Position numbers and translations under genes: made by a program. From assembly GCA_000697055.1 (NCBI GenBank), contig JNDT01002252.1, positions 1 to 30,731 on the forward strand: a DNA stretch of 30,731 bases. The letters are read 5' to 3'. Below are positions 20,194-30,731 of this stretch, one piece after another. How positions within the stretch are numbered: position 1 is the stretch's first letter; each line of letters opens with the position of its first letter. Below the pieces are notes generated by a model. It saw only the letters and a list, made by a program, of their open reading frames with translations. It was not told the origin of the DNA and did no database searches. This stretch comes from Saksenaea vasiformis B4078 (lineage: Eukaryota > Mucoromycota > Mucoromycetes > Mucorales > Saksenaeaceae).

Positions 20194-23100
20194 TACTTTT
20201 TAAGAACATGAGATTACAAGAAGATGATGCGCCTAATTCGGTCCGATGGATTGCAATCATTTCCGATTGTATCTAACCTTCTCAGAACGTTTGTCAATCA
20301 AGAATTGGGAACTTCATGTGAGATCATCAAGTTCTTAAACCCGCGCACTCAATGATCTTCCTGTCTCGACTGCAAAATAAGTAACTTCCCACATAAGCAA
20401 ACCCGGAAGCGGAAACGAAAGGGTCCGTAGCATTCGTATCCAGCTTCATTCATCCGGCTGATACACTGGATCCGTTAACGCAAGATGCCGATTTGAATAT
20501 GATTTATCGTCAGACGCGCTATTGCAATACGTATAAGCTATCATAAACATTGTCTCATCTTGCTCGATTTATTCATGCGCATTATATTCTCGAAGTACAT
20601 CGCAAAACGCTTCCATTATCCTTGCCTTTTAATATCATTACTTCTGCTGTTGTTGTTTTGTCAGCTCGCATTCCCCTTGTTTCTATGGACTTCACTAAAT
20701 TTAGACGTCGTGTAACAAAGAAGTAATACATAGATAACCATGACTTGACTACTAGGCGTACACAACGGCTATGTCCGCTATTATGATGTGGAGTTGGTGC
20801 TCAAATGTTGGAAGTATGTTTAGTCACGCGGAGGCGATGCCAGCATTTACAGTTCTGATTTACTTATAGCCGCGCTGCCATGTTGTATCATATTTTGACA
20901 AGCGGCCAAGGTATGTCGTAGGCTACTTATTAACGTCAGAATCACATCTAAATATTGCTGCCGGCGTAAAATGTATCCATCTAAATGTTAACGTTATCTT
21001 GACCATTAGGTAGATTTTGCGCCCAGAAAAATCATAACACTGGATGAACGTAGCAAGACATGCTTCAAAGTGCAGAGTTCATCTGTAAACGACGCCGAAT
21101 AATTAGCATGCATTTCTTTTGAAAATAAACGATAGTCTAGTGTCACTTGTGGCATTTTTTGTCGTGATCTTCCCCTATACCTTACGTCTACAGTCAGGAT
21201 GACACTATGATGCTGTGAATGGATACTGTTATTTACATTCCTTTTCGCGCTCTGTAATCCATATGGTTTGACGACATGTTATACTGTTTACTGAACCATT
21301 TTCTACGCTACATTAAAAAAATCTGCACCTCTGAAGAGCCAAGTTTGCGCTAAAGAAGAATACGGTATGCGGTCGTTCGTACATCAATTTTACGTCAGAA
21401 AATTAATCAACTTACATGAACTTGCTCTGTAAAAGCAAGACAATGTCATCTACAGTGCCACAAGGAACGGGAAGACATCAATTCCCGCCTTACTCGCATC
21501 GTTACAAATCTTCATTACTCTGTCTCGCATCTCCACTACGAGAGGCTCCATTTCCTCCCTTCAAGCCGTGTAGTTGATATAGACTGCAAATTCGATCTTA
21601 ATCACTTTACTTAATCAATGGATTCCTTTGAGCCCCATGAATTTTCAAGGTTATGAAAAGAATTCGGATGAATTATGCCTGAGAATCGACTAGCAACTGA
21701 AAGATTTGCTGCTAATTGCGCCCAAGGCGCCGTAAATGGCGCTGTTTGGTATGATTTCGAAAGGTCTAGCGTCATGGCTAATGTGCATGTAGCTCTTTAA
21801 AGTGAATCCAGTACAACTCAGATTACGAAGCGAGATCAGTTAGTGATTGTTGATGATCGCATATCGTCGCAGAAGGTAATCGTTACTATGCAACTATTCC
21901 GAATTGTCTAATATCAAAGATAGGCATGATAAGCATAATAGGCAGGTGTTTGCAAGTTGGCAGTATCTAAAGTCAAAAGATAACGAAGGCAATATAATAA
22001 AAAACTGACGTCGTTTTCATCGCTGCGGTCATCACTAGACACGCAAGTGGACAGCAACTCGAATTATTTATATCCTACCGACTTTTTGGGCACCTCTATT
22101 CACATTTGATGGGATTTCGTTAATCCGTCGAGTTACTTGCAGCTATTACGACATTTGCTTACATGAAAAAGCTAAGCGATTAAGCGTCATAGGCAGCAAT
22201 GAAATCAGTATGTTACAAAGGCTGTACAGCACGAAACCAGTGTAGCACGAAATATGCACGACATAAGACCGACACAATAGGAGTTGATGCAGTTAGTATA
22301 TTTGAACTGAGTGCTGATAGACTTTTGACATTGGTTAGGTGGACCAGCTACCGACAGTCTGGTACAGCTTTGCTACACCAGCTTGCTATAGCTCAGTATT
22401 AGGAGTCCGAAACAGCGACCCTTTTTTTTGGGGTGGATACTGCAACTTATGACACGAAGACGTGGCTTCATGGCGAGTCTACCAATAACAACAAGCGTAC
22501 GATGACGACTGTACAGATTGCTCGCACAAACCTAATATGCCAGTAAATGGAATCGCGCCTATCCAAAAGAGGCAACTTTTTTCTTTCATTTTGAAAAGGA
22601 AATCATTACTTTTCCTAGTATTAGTGATCGGGGACTGCGAACAGCCCATTTTACATTCATCCTTTATATTGCTCAAATATATAACACATAAATAATGCTT
22701 AGGAAAACGATCTCACATACGCATGTCGGCAAGTGCGCAGCTAAGATGTCTATCTTGTCATGTCGATCCCGGCACCACAGTCAATATTTGTCCCCATATG
22801 TTCGTGCAACCATACAGCTTCAACTCTTCTCAATCGCCAAAGCCTATTCTTGGGCTAAAAGATTAAGACGCATGAAAAGGTAGATGTTTGGTACAGCATT
22901 AGGTAATGCGATATCATCTGTATCGGTACAACGACCGAGGCGACCGTTAAGCAATTAAACATTGTGCTGCTCAATGATTACGAATTATGTGCATTCATCT
23001 AGCTGCAAAGAATACTTTACATTTCAGCTTAAAAAAATGTTCTGGCAATCGGACATTGCAAAAAAGCTTGGTTACACATTCCTGGAGGACGATAAGGTCA

Positions 23101-25347
23101 CCGTAACAGTGGGTCTTTAAAAAAGAAAGAAAAAACAAAATACTGGCATCATTGATGAAACCTCAGCAGATGTTAAGCTACACATGAATGACAAAGAATG
23201 CAGGTTGTGCTGCCGAACAGGGAGAAAGGTACCTTGACTTATAAATTCTGCTAGATAAAGCTTGGGTAACCTGACGCTATAGCATAAACAGGTTTTATTT
23301 GCAGATCGGTTGAATGTACAAATACAATGGTTATCCGAATATCTAAGTTATTCTATTTATTAGCTGAGATACCTACCGGGAAGCACCAGAAGTAAACAAA
23401 TACGTAATCATGAGTTAACACGATTTTATGCCAAAACATTATTCATTCACGAAGTAAAAAGTCCCATACTTTTTTCTTTTGGTGTATCGGCAATAAGTAG
23501 AATTTGTACCTTTAAAAAGCCCACGGTTAATGAGGCTGTGCTGTGCACTAAACATCACGCTATGATCGATCGGACGCAAAAAAAAATGAAAGAAACAAGG
23601 AAGAATCTGGCTGCTCATCATCATGCGATTCAGATGGAAAGGGAGAGACATGAGTAGGGGTTATGTAGTAAAGGAGCTTATACGTCCCTTGCCTTTGTCG
23701 AAGAGAAATTCGTTTTAAAAGGGACACAATATCGACAGACTGCGCCGATCATGTGCATCATGAGGCTGGTACCTGTGTCAGATCGTGCTGTAAGTCAATC
23801 CCGCCGTGGTGATACGAAGATGCATGCTGAACATTGAAAATAAGCACTATATTTACAATCAGAAAATTCTGTTTATCCGAAACCTACATCATTGATCCCA
23901 TTTAGTTTAGCAGATGGAGCAGTATGAATCGTTCTAGCAGATTGAAAACAGTGGTTTTAAAAAAGTAGGGGATCAAAGGCTTTGATCCGAAATTCGCTCA
24001 TCGTTTTCAGACTGTACAAGAGAAGCTGGAAACGAGCGTACTAGAGAGATCGACACCACCAACTTGTTTTACCTTTACACTTCCTGTTCCTCTATTGGGG
24101 GACAAAAAGGCAAGTTTCACTGATCTATATGTATTAGGAATTCTTAGAAGTACCCTATCTAGCAAGTCGGGCAAACCAGCTGCTCTATCCAAAGATGATG
24201 GGGATACACAAGCAAGCTAAACGGAGAGTTGTTTATTCCGGTACCGACTGACGAAAAATTTATTTCCAGTGAATATCTCAAGGTCCGATTTCAGATGCAA
24301 GAATGGGTGTGCAAAATAACTAAGTTCTAGGCTGCACGAAATAGGACGGAAGTGTAAAGCGCGGATTCTTCATTGAGATCACCAGCCGCTGACGGAGAAA
24401 TCACCTGGGAGAGTATTACCGTTCCATTACCTGTATAGCAGAGAATTCCACGTGTGTCGTTTAAGCCGAAAGCAAGGAGCTCTTTCGCCAGACACGCCTA
24501 AAATAGCAGGATAAGACACTAAATCTACTCAGCTCGTGTAGTCATTTCTTTGCAAAACAAATAGTAAATCTGCCAATTTTCAAATTCATAAGATAGGACG
24601 CGTCGAGATATTCAGTTCCTTCATGGAGCGCATGATATGAATTTTTTTTTTTCGCAGTTGAGCGCTACCAGCTTGAATGCTCTATATTCCGTAAGAGATG
24701 ATTCCTCCCGAATCGTACGCAACTTTCTTTTTTTTTATTTACCGCCCAGGCAACGTTTCAGAGCACAAGCATTCCTTAGTTGCTGGGGTTCAATTGCCCT
24801 ACCGTTGGGGAAGGGGGTTACGTTCTCAAAGTCCAATGATAGTCAAGGAAAAAGAGTAAAGGAAGTATGCACAATCAAAACAAATATATCAGTAGCCATG
24901 TGTTTTATTCACCTGGTAATTTAGTAGAGCCAGAATGCAAGTTATCAATTGCTAGATATAATCATGATTGTGGAGAAATAGGTTAGCATCAACACATGAC
25001 TTTACTTCAGGACAACCTCGGGCCATCGTTAGTGCGGCAAAGTGGTACAAATGGACGGAGATAACAATAATTTCGTGCGACAGAGGTGTATTCTGTTTGC
25101 TGCTGATGGAAGCAAGTTTTGACTTCTTTGCACATGAAAGTGTTGTTGTGGGCTGTGCAAAATGAAGATTTGGGCGTTAGGGGTTAGAATTGTACAGCAA
25201 TGTGATTTCGTAATCAAATTAGGGATTTCATTCTGATTCTCTCAGTGCTTCATTGTTCTCACTCTCCCAACATGATTGTTTAGATAGATTTCGAATTCAG
25301 AATTCGACATTGAAATAAAATTAAGAACAAACCGATATCACCTTAAA

Positions 25348-25401
25348 TTTTCTTCCATCCTTCTTCTTTCTTCCTTTTCCATATTCTTCCATTCTCATAG
25401 C
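25348..25401 (+). promoter_or_regulatory. Pyrimidine-rich tract before the beta-propeller gene
   Basis: The bases directly before ATG 25402 are almost pure C/T with repeated TTCTTCC/TTCC words. CT-rich tracts at this position are common in highly used fungal promoters or 5' leaders near the transcription start. This supports 25402 as the real start but identifies no factor. Confidence 0.4.
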
Positions 25402-27753
25402 ATGACACACTATGAGACTGACACCGAAGATCTTTTAGACGACAACTGGGAGGATGACACTCTACTCAGCATGAGCGATGACGAGTTGTACCAAACCGAC
25501 ATTGATCCTCCTCATGTAAATCAGCAAGTAAATCAGCAAGTGACAACGGACGAAGCCTCAACGTTTAGCGACGGGGAAGACGGTGAATCTGATTATTCTC
25601 TTGATTATGAATATCTTGGACCACGTAAACCCAACTATCGTTCTCAGCATGATCCCGACAGTGACGCTTCCGAGCTGTCGGACTCAGAGCATACTGCTGA
25701 TATGGCTTCAAGTTTCGATATGTGGGACGAGGATCCTTACAGTACGAATGACTTTACGTGGGAGTCTAATGATATGTGTCTCACTCTCTTTGTGAAGAAA
25801 CAAAAGAGTGAGTTGGATCTTATTAATGCAACTGCTCCGTGGCGAGGTTCCAGTTTCTGGAGAAAGCAAAAGGGTTGGCCGCTACAGTTACCATTTTCTA
25901 CCTCAACAACGAACCACGACCAATCAGCAAATGCTATGTGTCTTGTTCAATCTGATTATGGCTTTACCGAACAACTGTACGCTGTCTACAGAGATCGCAT
26001 CGTTGAATGCGGACGAGCACCAGGTTCGCATCGACGGACACCAAAAAATGCATCAACGAGAAACGATCGAACTCCGAAGCACGATCCAGGAGCTATCCAA
26101 GGACAGAGTACGACGTGGATCGACAGTGACCCCTCAATGTATACCCCACCAGCACCAGCGCCACCTCGAGCGGCAGGACCCCTGCTACCATCCTCAGCAT
26201 CTTCATCTTCATCAGCATCGCCTTCATCAGCATCCAATACCACATCTCCTACTCCCAGTTCTCATTATAATTTTTATGAAACTCATGTCGCTGTTTCCTT
26301 GCCGAGAGCAGCACCATGCGCCACAACTACCTGCAATAACGCTCCGACATCACAAGCGCCGCAACCTTGCATCTCTAAGTTTGGTCCATTTACCAAATAT
26401 ATCAAACGATCTGACTTTCCACCTATTTTTCCCGAGGATGCATACTTAACGTTAGGGTTTGAGCCACTGTGTCTAGCGCGAAATTATGGTTACATGGCGA
26501 TCGGTGGGATAGAAGGCGAGTTTGAGTTGTACTGCTGCATGAATGACGAACAACCAACAAAAATTTGGGGAACAAAATTCAAGGGCAAGAACAACGTCAT
26601 GTTAATGACTAACGCGGTGCAGATCGTTCGATGGAAGAGAATACAAACTGATGAGACGGAGGAGTATGAGTACATGCTGATTGCCTGTATGAACGAGGCT
26701 GGTATCCTTGTCTACAGATTGCCGTCACACCAGCAATGCCAGAATCTGCACACGCAGTACATGCATAAGTCATCGACGCTACCCACCGTACAGCTACATA
26801 GCCATTTACGGTACTTCGACCGAGTTCCCATCAACGACGCGCAGGTCAGTCCCGATGGAAAGAAAATGGTGTGTGTCGGCGACGAGAGCATTGTGTTCAT
26901 GATCGACATTGCGTATGATGACAGTTCAGGCACCATAACTTTCGGGACACCATCCAAACTAGCTATTCCTGAAGATTTGCTGCGGACGAACAACGAAGCG
27001 TTAAATACGTTGTACTCCTCGCAATACGTTGCATGGAGTAAATCATCCCATTATTTTGCGCATACTTCCGACTCTCACACGAATGTTTTGGTTTGGCGCG
27101 CTGCAACTAAGGAAATTCTGTACTCGATCGATGCGGCAGGTTACACTTATGCAATAAAATTTCATCCTCAGTTCGAGGGTGTGCTGGCATTCACCAATCG
27201 CTATGGCTATTTTCACACTGTCAACCTCGACGAGGCAACTTCACGAGACGTGAATAGCGCATCCAGTGTTTTGCATTTTGATAAGCAGACAACTGTCTCC
27301 AGAGGTCATGTGTGCCAACGCTACTGTGTTTCCACAAACGATGACTCCAACTACGCGGTTTACCACACAAGGCATTTATTCGTCCGTCATGAAATCACCA
27401 TGGTTGCATTCCGCGGAGAGAAAGATCGAAGGCTACGGATACTTGCAAAGATCAACGGTATACAGTGGTCTAGAGATGGTCGTCATCTATACGTCTCAAC
27501 TAAGAAGCGGGTACTTGCGTACGAATTTGTATCCGCATGCACAATACGTACACTTATGGATGTTGCTTGCCAAGGTGCTCGAGAGATTCTGGACCGGTCG
27601 CTTCCTACAAGGAAACGCAAACGTGACCTGGATACCGAGGAAGATTCAGACACATTGAAACATTTCGAGAGCTGGCATAAGAAATGGCTATGTATACCTA
27701 CACACGTACGACACCGAGCTATTGGCGATGTTCACCTAGCAAGCCATTGGTAA
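25402..27753 (+). CDS. Single-exon WD40-like beta-propeller protein, possibly DUF2415 type (783 aa)
   Basis: Function is unknown. Residues 1-110 are strongly acidic with repeated Ser-Asp/Glu (likely disordered). A Pro/Ala/Ser low-complexity stretch covers about 245-290. From about residue 325 to 735 the protein shows beta-propeller-type repeats: YMAIGGIEGEFELYC, DAQVSPDGKKMVCVGDES, YVAWSKSSHYFAHTSDS followed by NVLVWRAATKE, YAIKFHPQFEGVLAFTNRYG, and KINGIQWSRDGRHLYVSTKK. A basic nuclear-localisation-like cluster RKRKRDLD sits at about 737. There is no signal peptide or membrane segment. The architecture fits fungal WD40-like proteins annotated with DUF2415, but I recall this family only loosely. 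The whole frame is open without introns, unlike the other genes here. The first ATG is used, right after a CT-rich tract; the stop is TAA. Confidence 0.9.
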   Translation: MTHYETDTEDLLDDNWEDDTLLSMSDDELYQTDIDPPHVNQQVNQQVTTDEASTFSDGEDGESDYSLDYEYLGPRKPNYRSQHDPDSDASELSDSEHTADMASSFDMWDEDPYSTNDFTWESNDMCLTLFVKKQKSELDLINATAPWRGSSFWRKQKGWPLQLPFSTSTTNHDQSANAMCLVQSDYGFTEQLYAVYRDRIVECGRAPGSHRRTPKNASTRNDRTPKHDPGAIQGQSTTWIDSDPSMYTPPAPAPPRAAGPLLPSSASSSSSASPSSASNTTSPTPSSHYNFYETHVAVSLPRAAPCATTTCNNAPTSQAPQPCISKFGPFTKYIKRSDFPPIFPEDAYLTLGFEPLCLARNYGYMAIGGIEGEFELYCCMNDEQPTKIWGTKFKGKNNVMLMTNAVQIVRWKRIQTDETEEYEYMLIACMNEAGILVYRLPSHQQCQNLHTQYMHKSSTLPTVQLHSHLRYFDRVPINDAQVSPDGKKMVCVGDESIVFMIDIAYDDSSGTITFGTPSKLAIPEDLLRTNNEALNTLYSSQYVAWSKSSHYFAHTSDSHTNVLVWRAATKEILYSIDAAGYTYAIKFHPQFEGVLAFTNRYGYFHTVNLDEATSRDVNSASSVLHFDKQTTVSRGHVCQRYCVSTNDDSNYAVYHTRHLFVRHEITMVAFRGEKDRRLRILAKINGIQWSRDGRHLYVSTKKRVLAYEFVSACTIRTLMDVACQGAREILDRSLPTRKRKRDLDTEEDSDTLKHFESWHKKWLCIPTHVRHRAIGDVHLASHW

Positions 27754-28426
27754 TCATATTCCCTCCCCACATCTCAATCTTCTATACCTATACATATTAT
27801 TTCCATTTTTTCCTTCGTTTCATGTTCAAAATTTTTCTTTTCTACTTTTTCTAGTTTTATGCCTCCTTTCATTGTGTTTTACGTTCTCTTGCTACATCCC
27901 GCATATTTCAAAATTTCTATTACAGACTCATGATACCACTACCACCACTCATCATGTTCACCTTAAACTGGTGAACGAAGAAAATAAATGCAAATATTGA
28001 ACTTTTCGTATAATACAACTCAAATTAGAGAATTTTGCGTGCGACTTTCGCTGGAAGACACTTATATTGTATGACGTTCCAATGCTACTGTTCGGGTGTT
28101 ATATTTTTCCATGTTTCGTTTGTATGAGAGATGGCTTTTCAGATCTGATACACAAGCCGCATCTCGGGGGGATAGCGTTATTTCTGCCTCACATAGAATA
28201 GCTTCCAACTAACGAGGTGTGATGATTAAAGGGGAAGGCGAAATCTTCTCTTCCTCCGGATCTATTTCTCACAAAATGTCCCCAATATGCATGCCAACCT
28301 ATCATATATATAGGATCACCTACGTTCTATGTTGTTTAGCCTGCATGTACTTCTGTTTTGAATTGTCTGGGCGGCGACGGTAACGTCTTTCGCCATCACT
28401 CTAGTACATATCACACTCAGTGTCAC
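27754..28426. other. 3' region of the beta-propeller gene
   Basis: T-rich sequence follows the stop, with an AATAAA polyadenylation signal at 27983-27988 (within AAAATAAATG) about 230 bases downstream. This gene and EF-2 converge across the interval. No other gene is seen. Confidence 0.55.
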
Positions 28427-28690
28427 TCATCTTTCGCAACAGACTGCGAGACGTCGCTTCGCTTCTAGTTCTCTGTAGTGTGCTGCAAACAAACTGGGGG
28501 AATGTGCCAGCATAATATCCTGCCATTCCACCGCACCAGGCGCGGGTGGCGACAGCCATCGTGGGATGATGGTACCCGTCCAGGAATTGGTCAGATGGGC
28601 ACCCAGTTGTTTAGTGTTCCTATGAAATGCCAGAAATAGAAATAGTACTGCACAACTTGCTTGTTCTTTGATTTGCATCAACCGAATAGT
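28427..28690 (-). pseudogene. GC-richer relic of a coding sequence, family not recognised
   Basis: A minus-strand frame of 84 codons (28681-28427) stands out from AT-rich flanks by GC content and by protein-like composition (for example LGAHLTNSWTGTIIPRWLS and HYRELEAKRR). It has no promoter-like context and stops abruptly. It looks like a fragment of a larger gene, plausibly transposon-derived, but I cannot name the family. It could also be a chance frame. Confidence 0.3.
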
Positions 28691-28863
28691 AATAAGTATT
28701 GCTTAAGTCCAACTTATGTAAACGATATTTCAAAACGTAAAAGATCAAATGCATTTGATTAGAGACGGTGAATTATCCATTTATATTTGAGACAAACACG
28801 ATGATGGTTACTGTACAAAACTAATTCGTGCTTCTTCTACTGCTTTATATTTAAGCAAGCAGT
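28691..28863. other. EF-2 3' flank
   Basis: AT-rich bases directly downstream of the EF-2 stop on the minus strand, expected to hold its 3' untranslated region. The minus strand reads AAATATAAA twice within about 100 bases after the stop, weak candidates for a polyadenylation signal. Confidence 0.4.
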
Positions 28864-30731
28864 TTACAGCTTGTCGTAGTACTTGTCAAGGCCTGGGATG
28901 TCCTCAACAAGACCCTTTCTCTTACGGACAGCACGAATGATGTCGTAGACCTTGTTACCAGCCTCCAAGGGGTTACCAGTCATGATCTGCCAGTGATCAA
29001 ACACGGCCTGAGGGAAGGCCTGACCACCAGTGGCAGCACGGAGATCGGCAGTGAAACCGAAGGACTCATTGACAGGCAAGTAGGCCTTGACGTTCATCAT
29101 GGGGGTACCGGGCTTCTGTTCTTCAGCGAAGACCATACCACGACGTCTGTTAAGAACACCATAGATACCACCAATGACGCTTTCGGGGCACTGGATTTCG
29201 ACCAAGTAGACGGGTTCCTGGATACCGGGGGTGGCGGTCAACACGGAAGCGTAGACGACACGACGGCAAGTGGGGATGATCTGTCCACCACCTCTGTGGA
29301 TAGCATCAGCGTGAAGAGTCACATCCAAAATGTTGAAGCGACAGCCACGCAAGTTCTCCTCAGCAACGGGACCTTCCTTGGTAGCCCACTGGAAGGCAGC
29401 AACACAGGAGTCCTTGATTTCGTTAAGGTACTGAACAGCCTTGGTAACATCAACCATAAGGTTGGGACCGGTGCCGTCGGGACCGAAACACCAAATCTTA
29501 CGGGCCTCAGTGACATCCCACTCGTACTTCTCGGCAAGAGTACGGGCACGGGCCTTGAAATCGTCCTTGGGACCAATGCGGCCGGCTTCGATATCGTCGG
29601 CAAGCTCATCAGCCAAAGGCATGGCTCTCATGTAGATACGGTTGTGCTTGTTGGGAGACTTGGAAAGACAGTCCATGGAGGATTCGGCAGTGACGGTCTC
29701 ACGGTACTGGACGACGGGATCACCAGTCTTCAAGGGAACCTGAGCGTGGTCTTCTTCAAGATCCTTCAAGCAAATTTCCAAGTGAAGTTCACCAGCACCG
29801 GCGACAATGTGTTCACCAGAGTCAGAGGTGTAGGTCAAGACACAAGGATCGGACTTGGCAAGACGCTTAAGACCTTCAACAAGCTTGGGAAGATCGTTGG
29901 CGTTCTTGACTTCGACGGCAACCTGCACGACAGGAGAGACAGAGAACTTCATGACCTTCATGTTGTGGGCAACGTCGGAGGTGGTGATGGTACCAGACTT
30001 GACCAAGAACTGATCGACACCAACAAGACCAATGATGTTACCAGCGGGACAGTCATCGATGGCTTCGACGTTACGGCCCATCATAAGAACGGTACGCTGA
30101 ATAGACTTGACGGACAAGTCGGTCTTGGAGCCAGGAACATAGTTAGGACCCTGGATACGGACCTTAAGACCAGCACGGACGGTACCAGAGAAGACACGAC
30201 CGAAAGCGTAGAAACGACCCTTGTCGGAAGTGGGCACCATCTTGGAAACATAAAGCATAAGAGGACCGTTGGGGTCACAGTCACGGATACCAATGGCACA
30301 CTCGTCGTCAACGGGACCTTCGTACAAGTTGCCGACACGGTATCTCTGGGCAGTGACGGGAGAGGGCAAGTGGATACAGATCATCTCCAAAAGAGCATCG
30401 CCAGCGGGCAAGAACTTGCGCATAACAACCTTGAGGAGCTGCTTGCCTTCAAGATCCTTCTCTTCACCCTTGAGCTGAATGTCCAACTTCTCCAAAAGAG
30501 TAGGGATCTCAGCCTTCTTGAAGTTCATGACGGAGTCGAAGATTCTGTAGATAGGGTCCAAGACGAACATGTTGAAAGCACGCTCAAGAGGCTTGCCATC
30601 GGCATCGGTGGCCTTGGTGGTCCACTTCTTGGTCTTGGGGTTGAAGTAGTTCTCACCCCACAACTTCTGCATCATCTTCTCCTTGTCAACACCGAACTTC
30701 TTGGAGTAACGGACAGCGAACTGACGGAGAG
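28864..30731 (-). CDS. EFT/EF2: Translation elongation factor 2 (5' part beyond window)
   Basis: The frame is open from the window edge to TAA at 28864-28866, giving 621 residues of the C-terminal part. It covers the end of the G domain ([17 protein letters not shown] at the edge, [13 protein letters not shown]) and domains II to V. EF-2 is the cytosolic GTPase that translocates tRNAs and mRNA on the ribosome. The diphthamide loop is intact ([16 protein letters not shown]). Its His (codon 29296-29298) lies 143 residues before the C-terminus, exactly as His699 does in the 842-residue yeast protein, so the missing N-terminal part should be about 221 residues. The C-terminal [13 protein letters not shown] and YYDKL are typical. 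There is no intron in this part, and codon use is heavily biased (CTC/TTG, GTC, AAG, CGT), as in highly expressed genes. An internal Met at 30675 is not the start. Confidence 0.98.
   Translation of the reverse strand, partial: LRQFAVRYSKKFGVDKEKMMQKLWGENYFNPKTKKWTTKATDADGKPLERAFNMFVLDPIYRIFDSVMNFKKAEIPTLLEKLDIQLKGEEKDLEGKQLLKVVMRKFLPAGDALLEMICIHLPSPVTAQRYRVGNLYEGPVDDECAIGIRDCDPNGPLMLYVSKMVPTSDKGRFYAFGRVFSGTVRAGLKVRIQGPNYVPGSKTDLSVKSIQRTVLMMGRNVEAIDDCPAGNIIGLVGVDQFLVKSGTITTSDVAHNMKVMKFSVSPVVQVAVEVKNANDLPKLVEGLKRLAKSDPCVLTYTSDSGEHIVAGAGELHLEICLKDLEEDHAQVPLKTGDPVVQYRETVTAESSMDCLSKSPNKHNRIYMRAMPLADELADDIEAGRIGPKDDFKARARTLAEKYEWDVTEARKIWCFGPDGTGPNLMVDVTKAVQYLNEIKDSCVAAFQWATKEGPVAEENLRGCRFNILDVTLHADAIHRGGGQIIPTCRRVVYASVLTATPGIQEPVYLVEIQCPESVIGGIYGVLNRRRGMVFAEEQKPGTPMMNVKAYLPVNESFGFTADLRAATGGQAFPQAVFDHWQIMTGNPLEAGNKVYDIIRAVRKRKGLVEDIPGLDKYYDKL

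Larger units (their letters stand above)
15870..25400. other. About 9.5 kb without a convincing gene
   Basis: I find no open frame above about 95 codons, no recognisable protein family, and no tRNA, rRNA, common snRNA or CRISPR-like array. Base composition is evenly AT-rich, with homopolymer T or A runs (for example 15920-15931, 16673-16700, 24638-24650). A minus-strand frame at 17020-17298 (92 codons, hydrophobic segments) is the only one that looks mildly protein-like. Local structures are a 13-bp-arm hairpin at 20165-20193, a GC-rich patch at 19310-19390, and an 8-bp-arm hairpin at 23970-23988. Non-coding RNAs or multi-exon lineage-specific genes could be hidden here. Confidence 0.55.

Noticed and set aside
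23970..23988. Hairpin GGATCAAA-GGC-TTTGATCC
   Set aside because: Arms of only 8 bp occur by chance at this scale and no context supports a role.
24780..24820. GGTTCAATTGCC resembling a tRNA B box
   Set aside because: No acceptor, D or anticodon stems can be formed around it.
1..30731. CRISPR array, rRNA or bacterial operon features
   Set aside because: No regularly spaced repeats, rRNA segments or bacterial gene organisation are visible; the window is plainly fungal nuclear DNA.

Overview
The window looks like nuclear DNA of an early-diverging filamentous fungus, most likely Mucoromycota/Mucorales. The grounds are very short spliceosomal introns (47-53 bp) with GTAAGA/GTAAAA-type donors, a fungal MSH1, a chromodomain Ty3/gypsy element, a GCR1_C-type Crypton relic and a Fanzor relic. 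The species cannot be fixed from sequence alone.

Layout, left to right. (1) 1-2361: the 3' part of a chromovirus (RNase H, integrase, chromodomain), a polypurine tract and a probable 3' LTR; the pol frame is broken once inside the integrase zinc finger. (2) 2376-2512: AT-rich palindromic repeats; 2761-2832: an intact tRNA-Pro(AGG); 3009-3420: a possible second, unrelated solo LTR; then about 1.9 kb with nothing recognisable. (3) 5280-9299, minus strand: two tandem genes for mitochondrial proteins. MSH1 (MutS homolog) was reconstructed as three exons, 966 aa. A 170-aa ISA2/ISCA2-like A-type iron-sulfur protein was reconstructed as three exons, and in it all three family cysteines are replaced. 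(4) 9400-10140, minus: a decayed Crypton-like gene ending in a GCR1_C-type motif, lying about 100 bp upstream of the ISA2-like start. (5) 11350-15578, minus: a long, intron-containing, multiply broken Fanzor gene (the eukaryotic relative of TnpB). The three RuvC acidic residues are still readable, but the first zinc-finger cysteine position is a TGA. (6) 15870-25400: about 9.5 kb with no convincing gene, containing one striking perfect 13-bp-arm hairpin. (7) 25402-27753, plus: a single-exon gene for a beta-propeller (WD40-like) protein with acidic and low-complexity N-terminal parts. (8) 28864-end, minus: the C-terminal three quarters of elongation factor 2, cut by the window edge.

The strongest observations are the Fanzor relic and the cysteine-less ISA2-like protein. 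All exon joins, homology calls and family names come from reading the sequence by eye; no database search was run.
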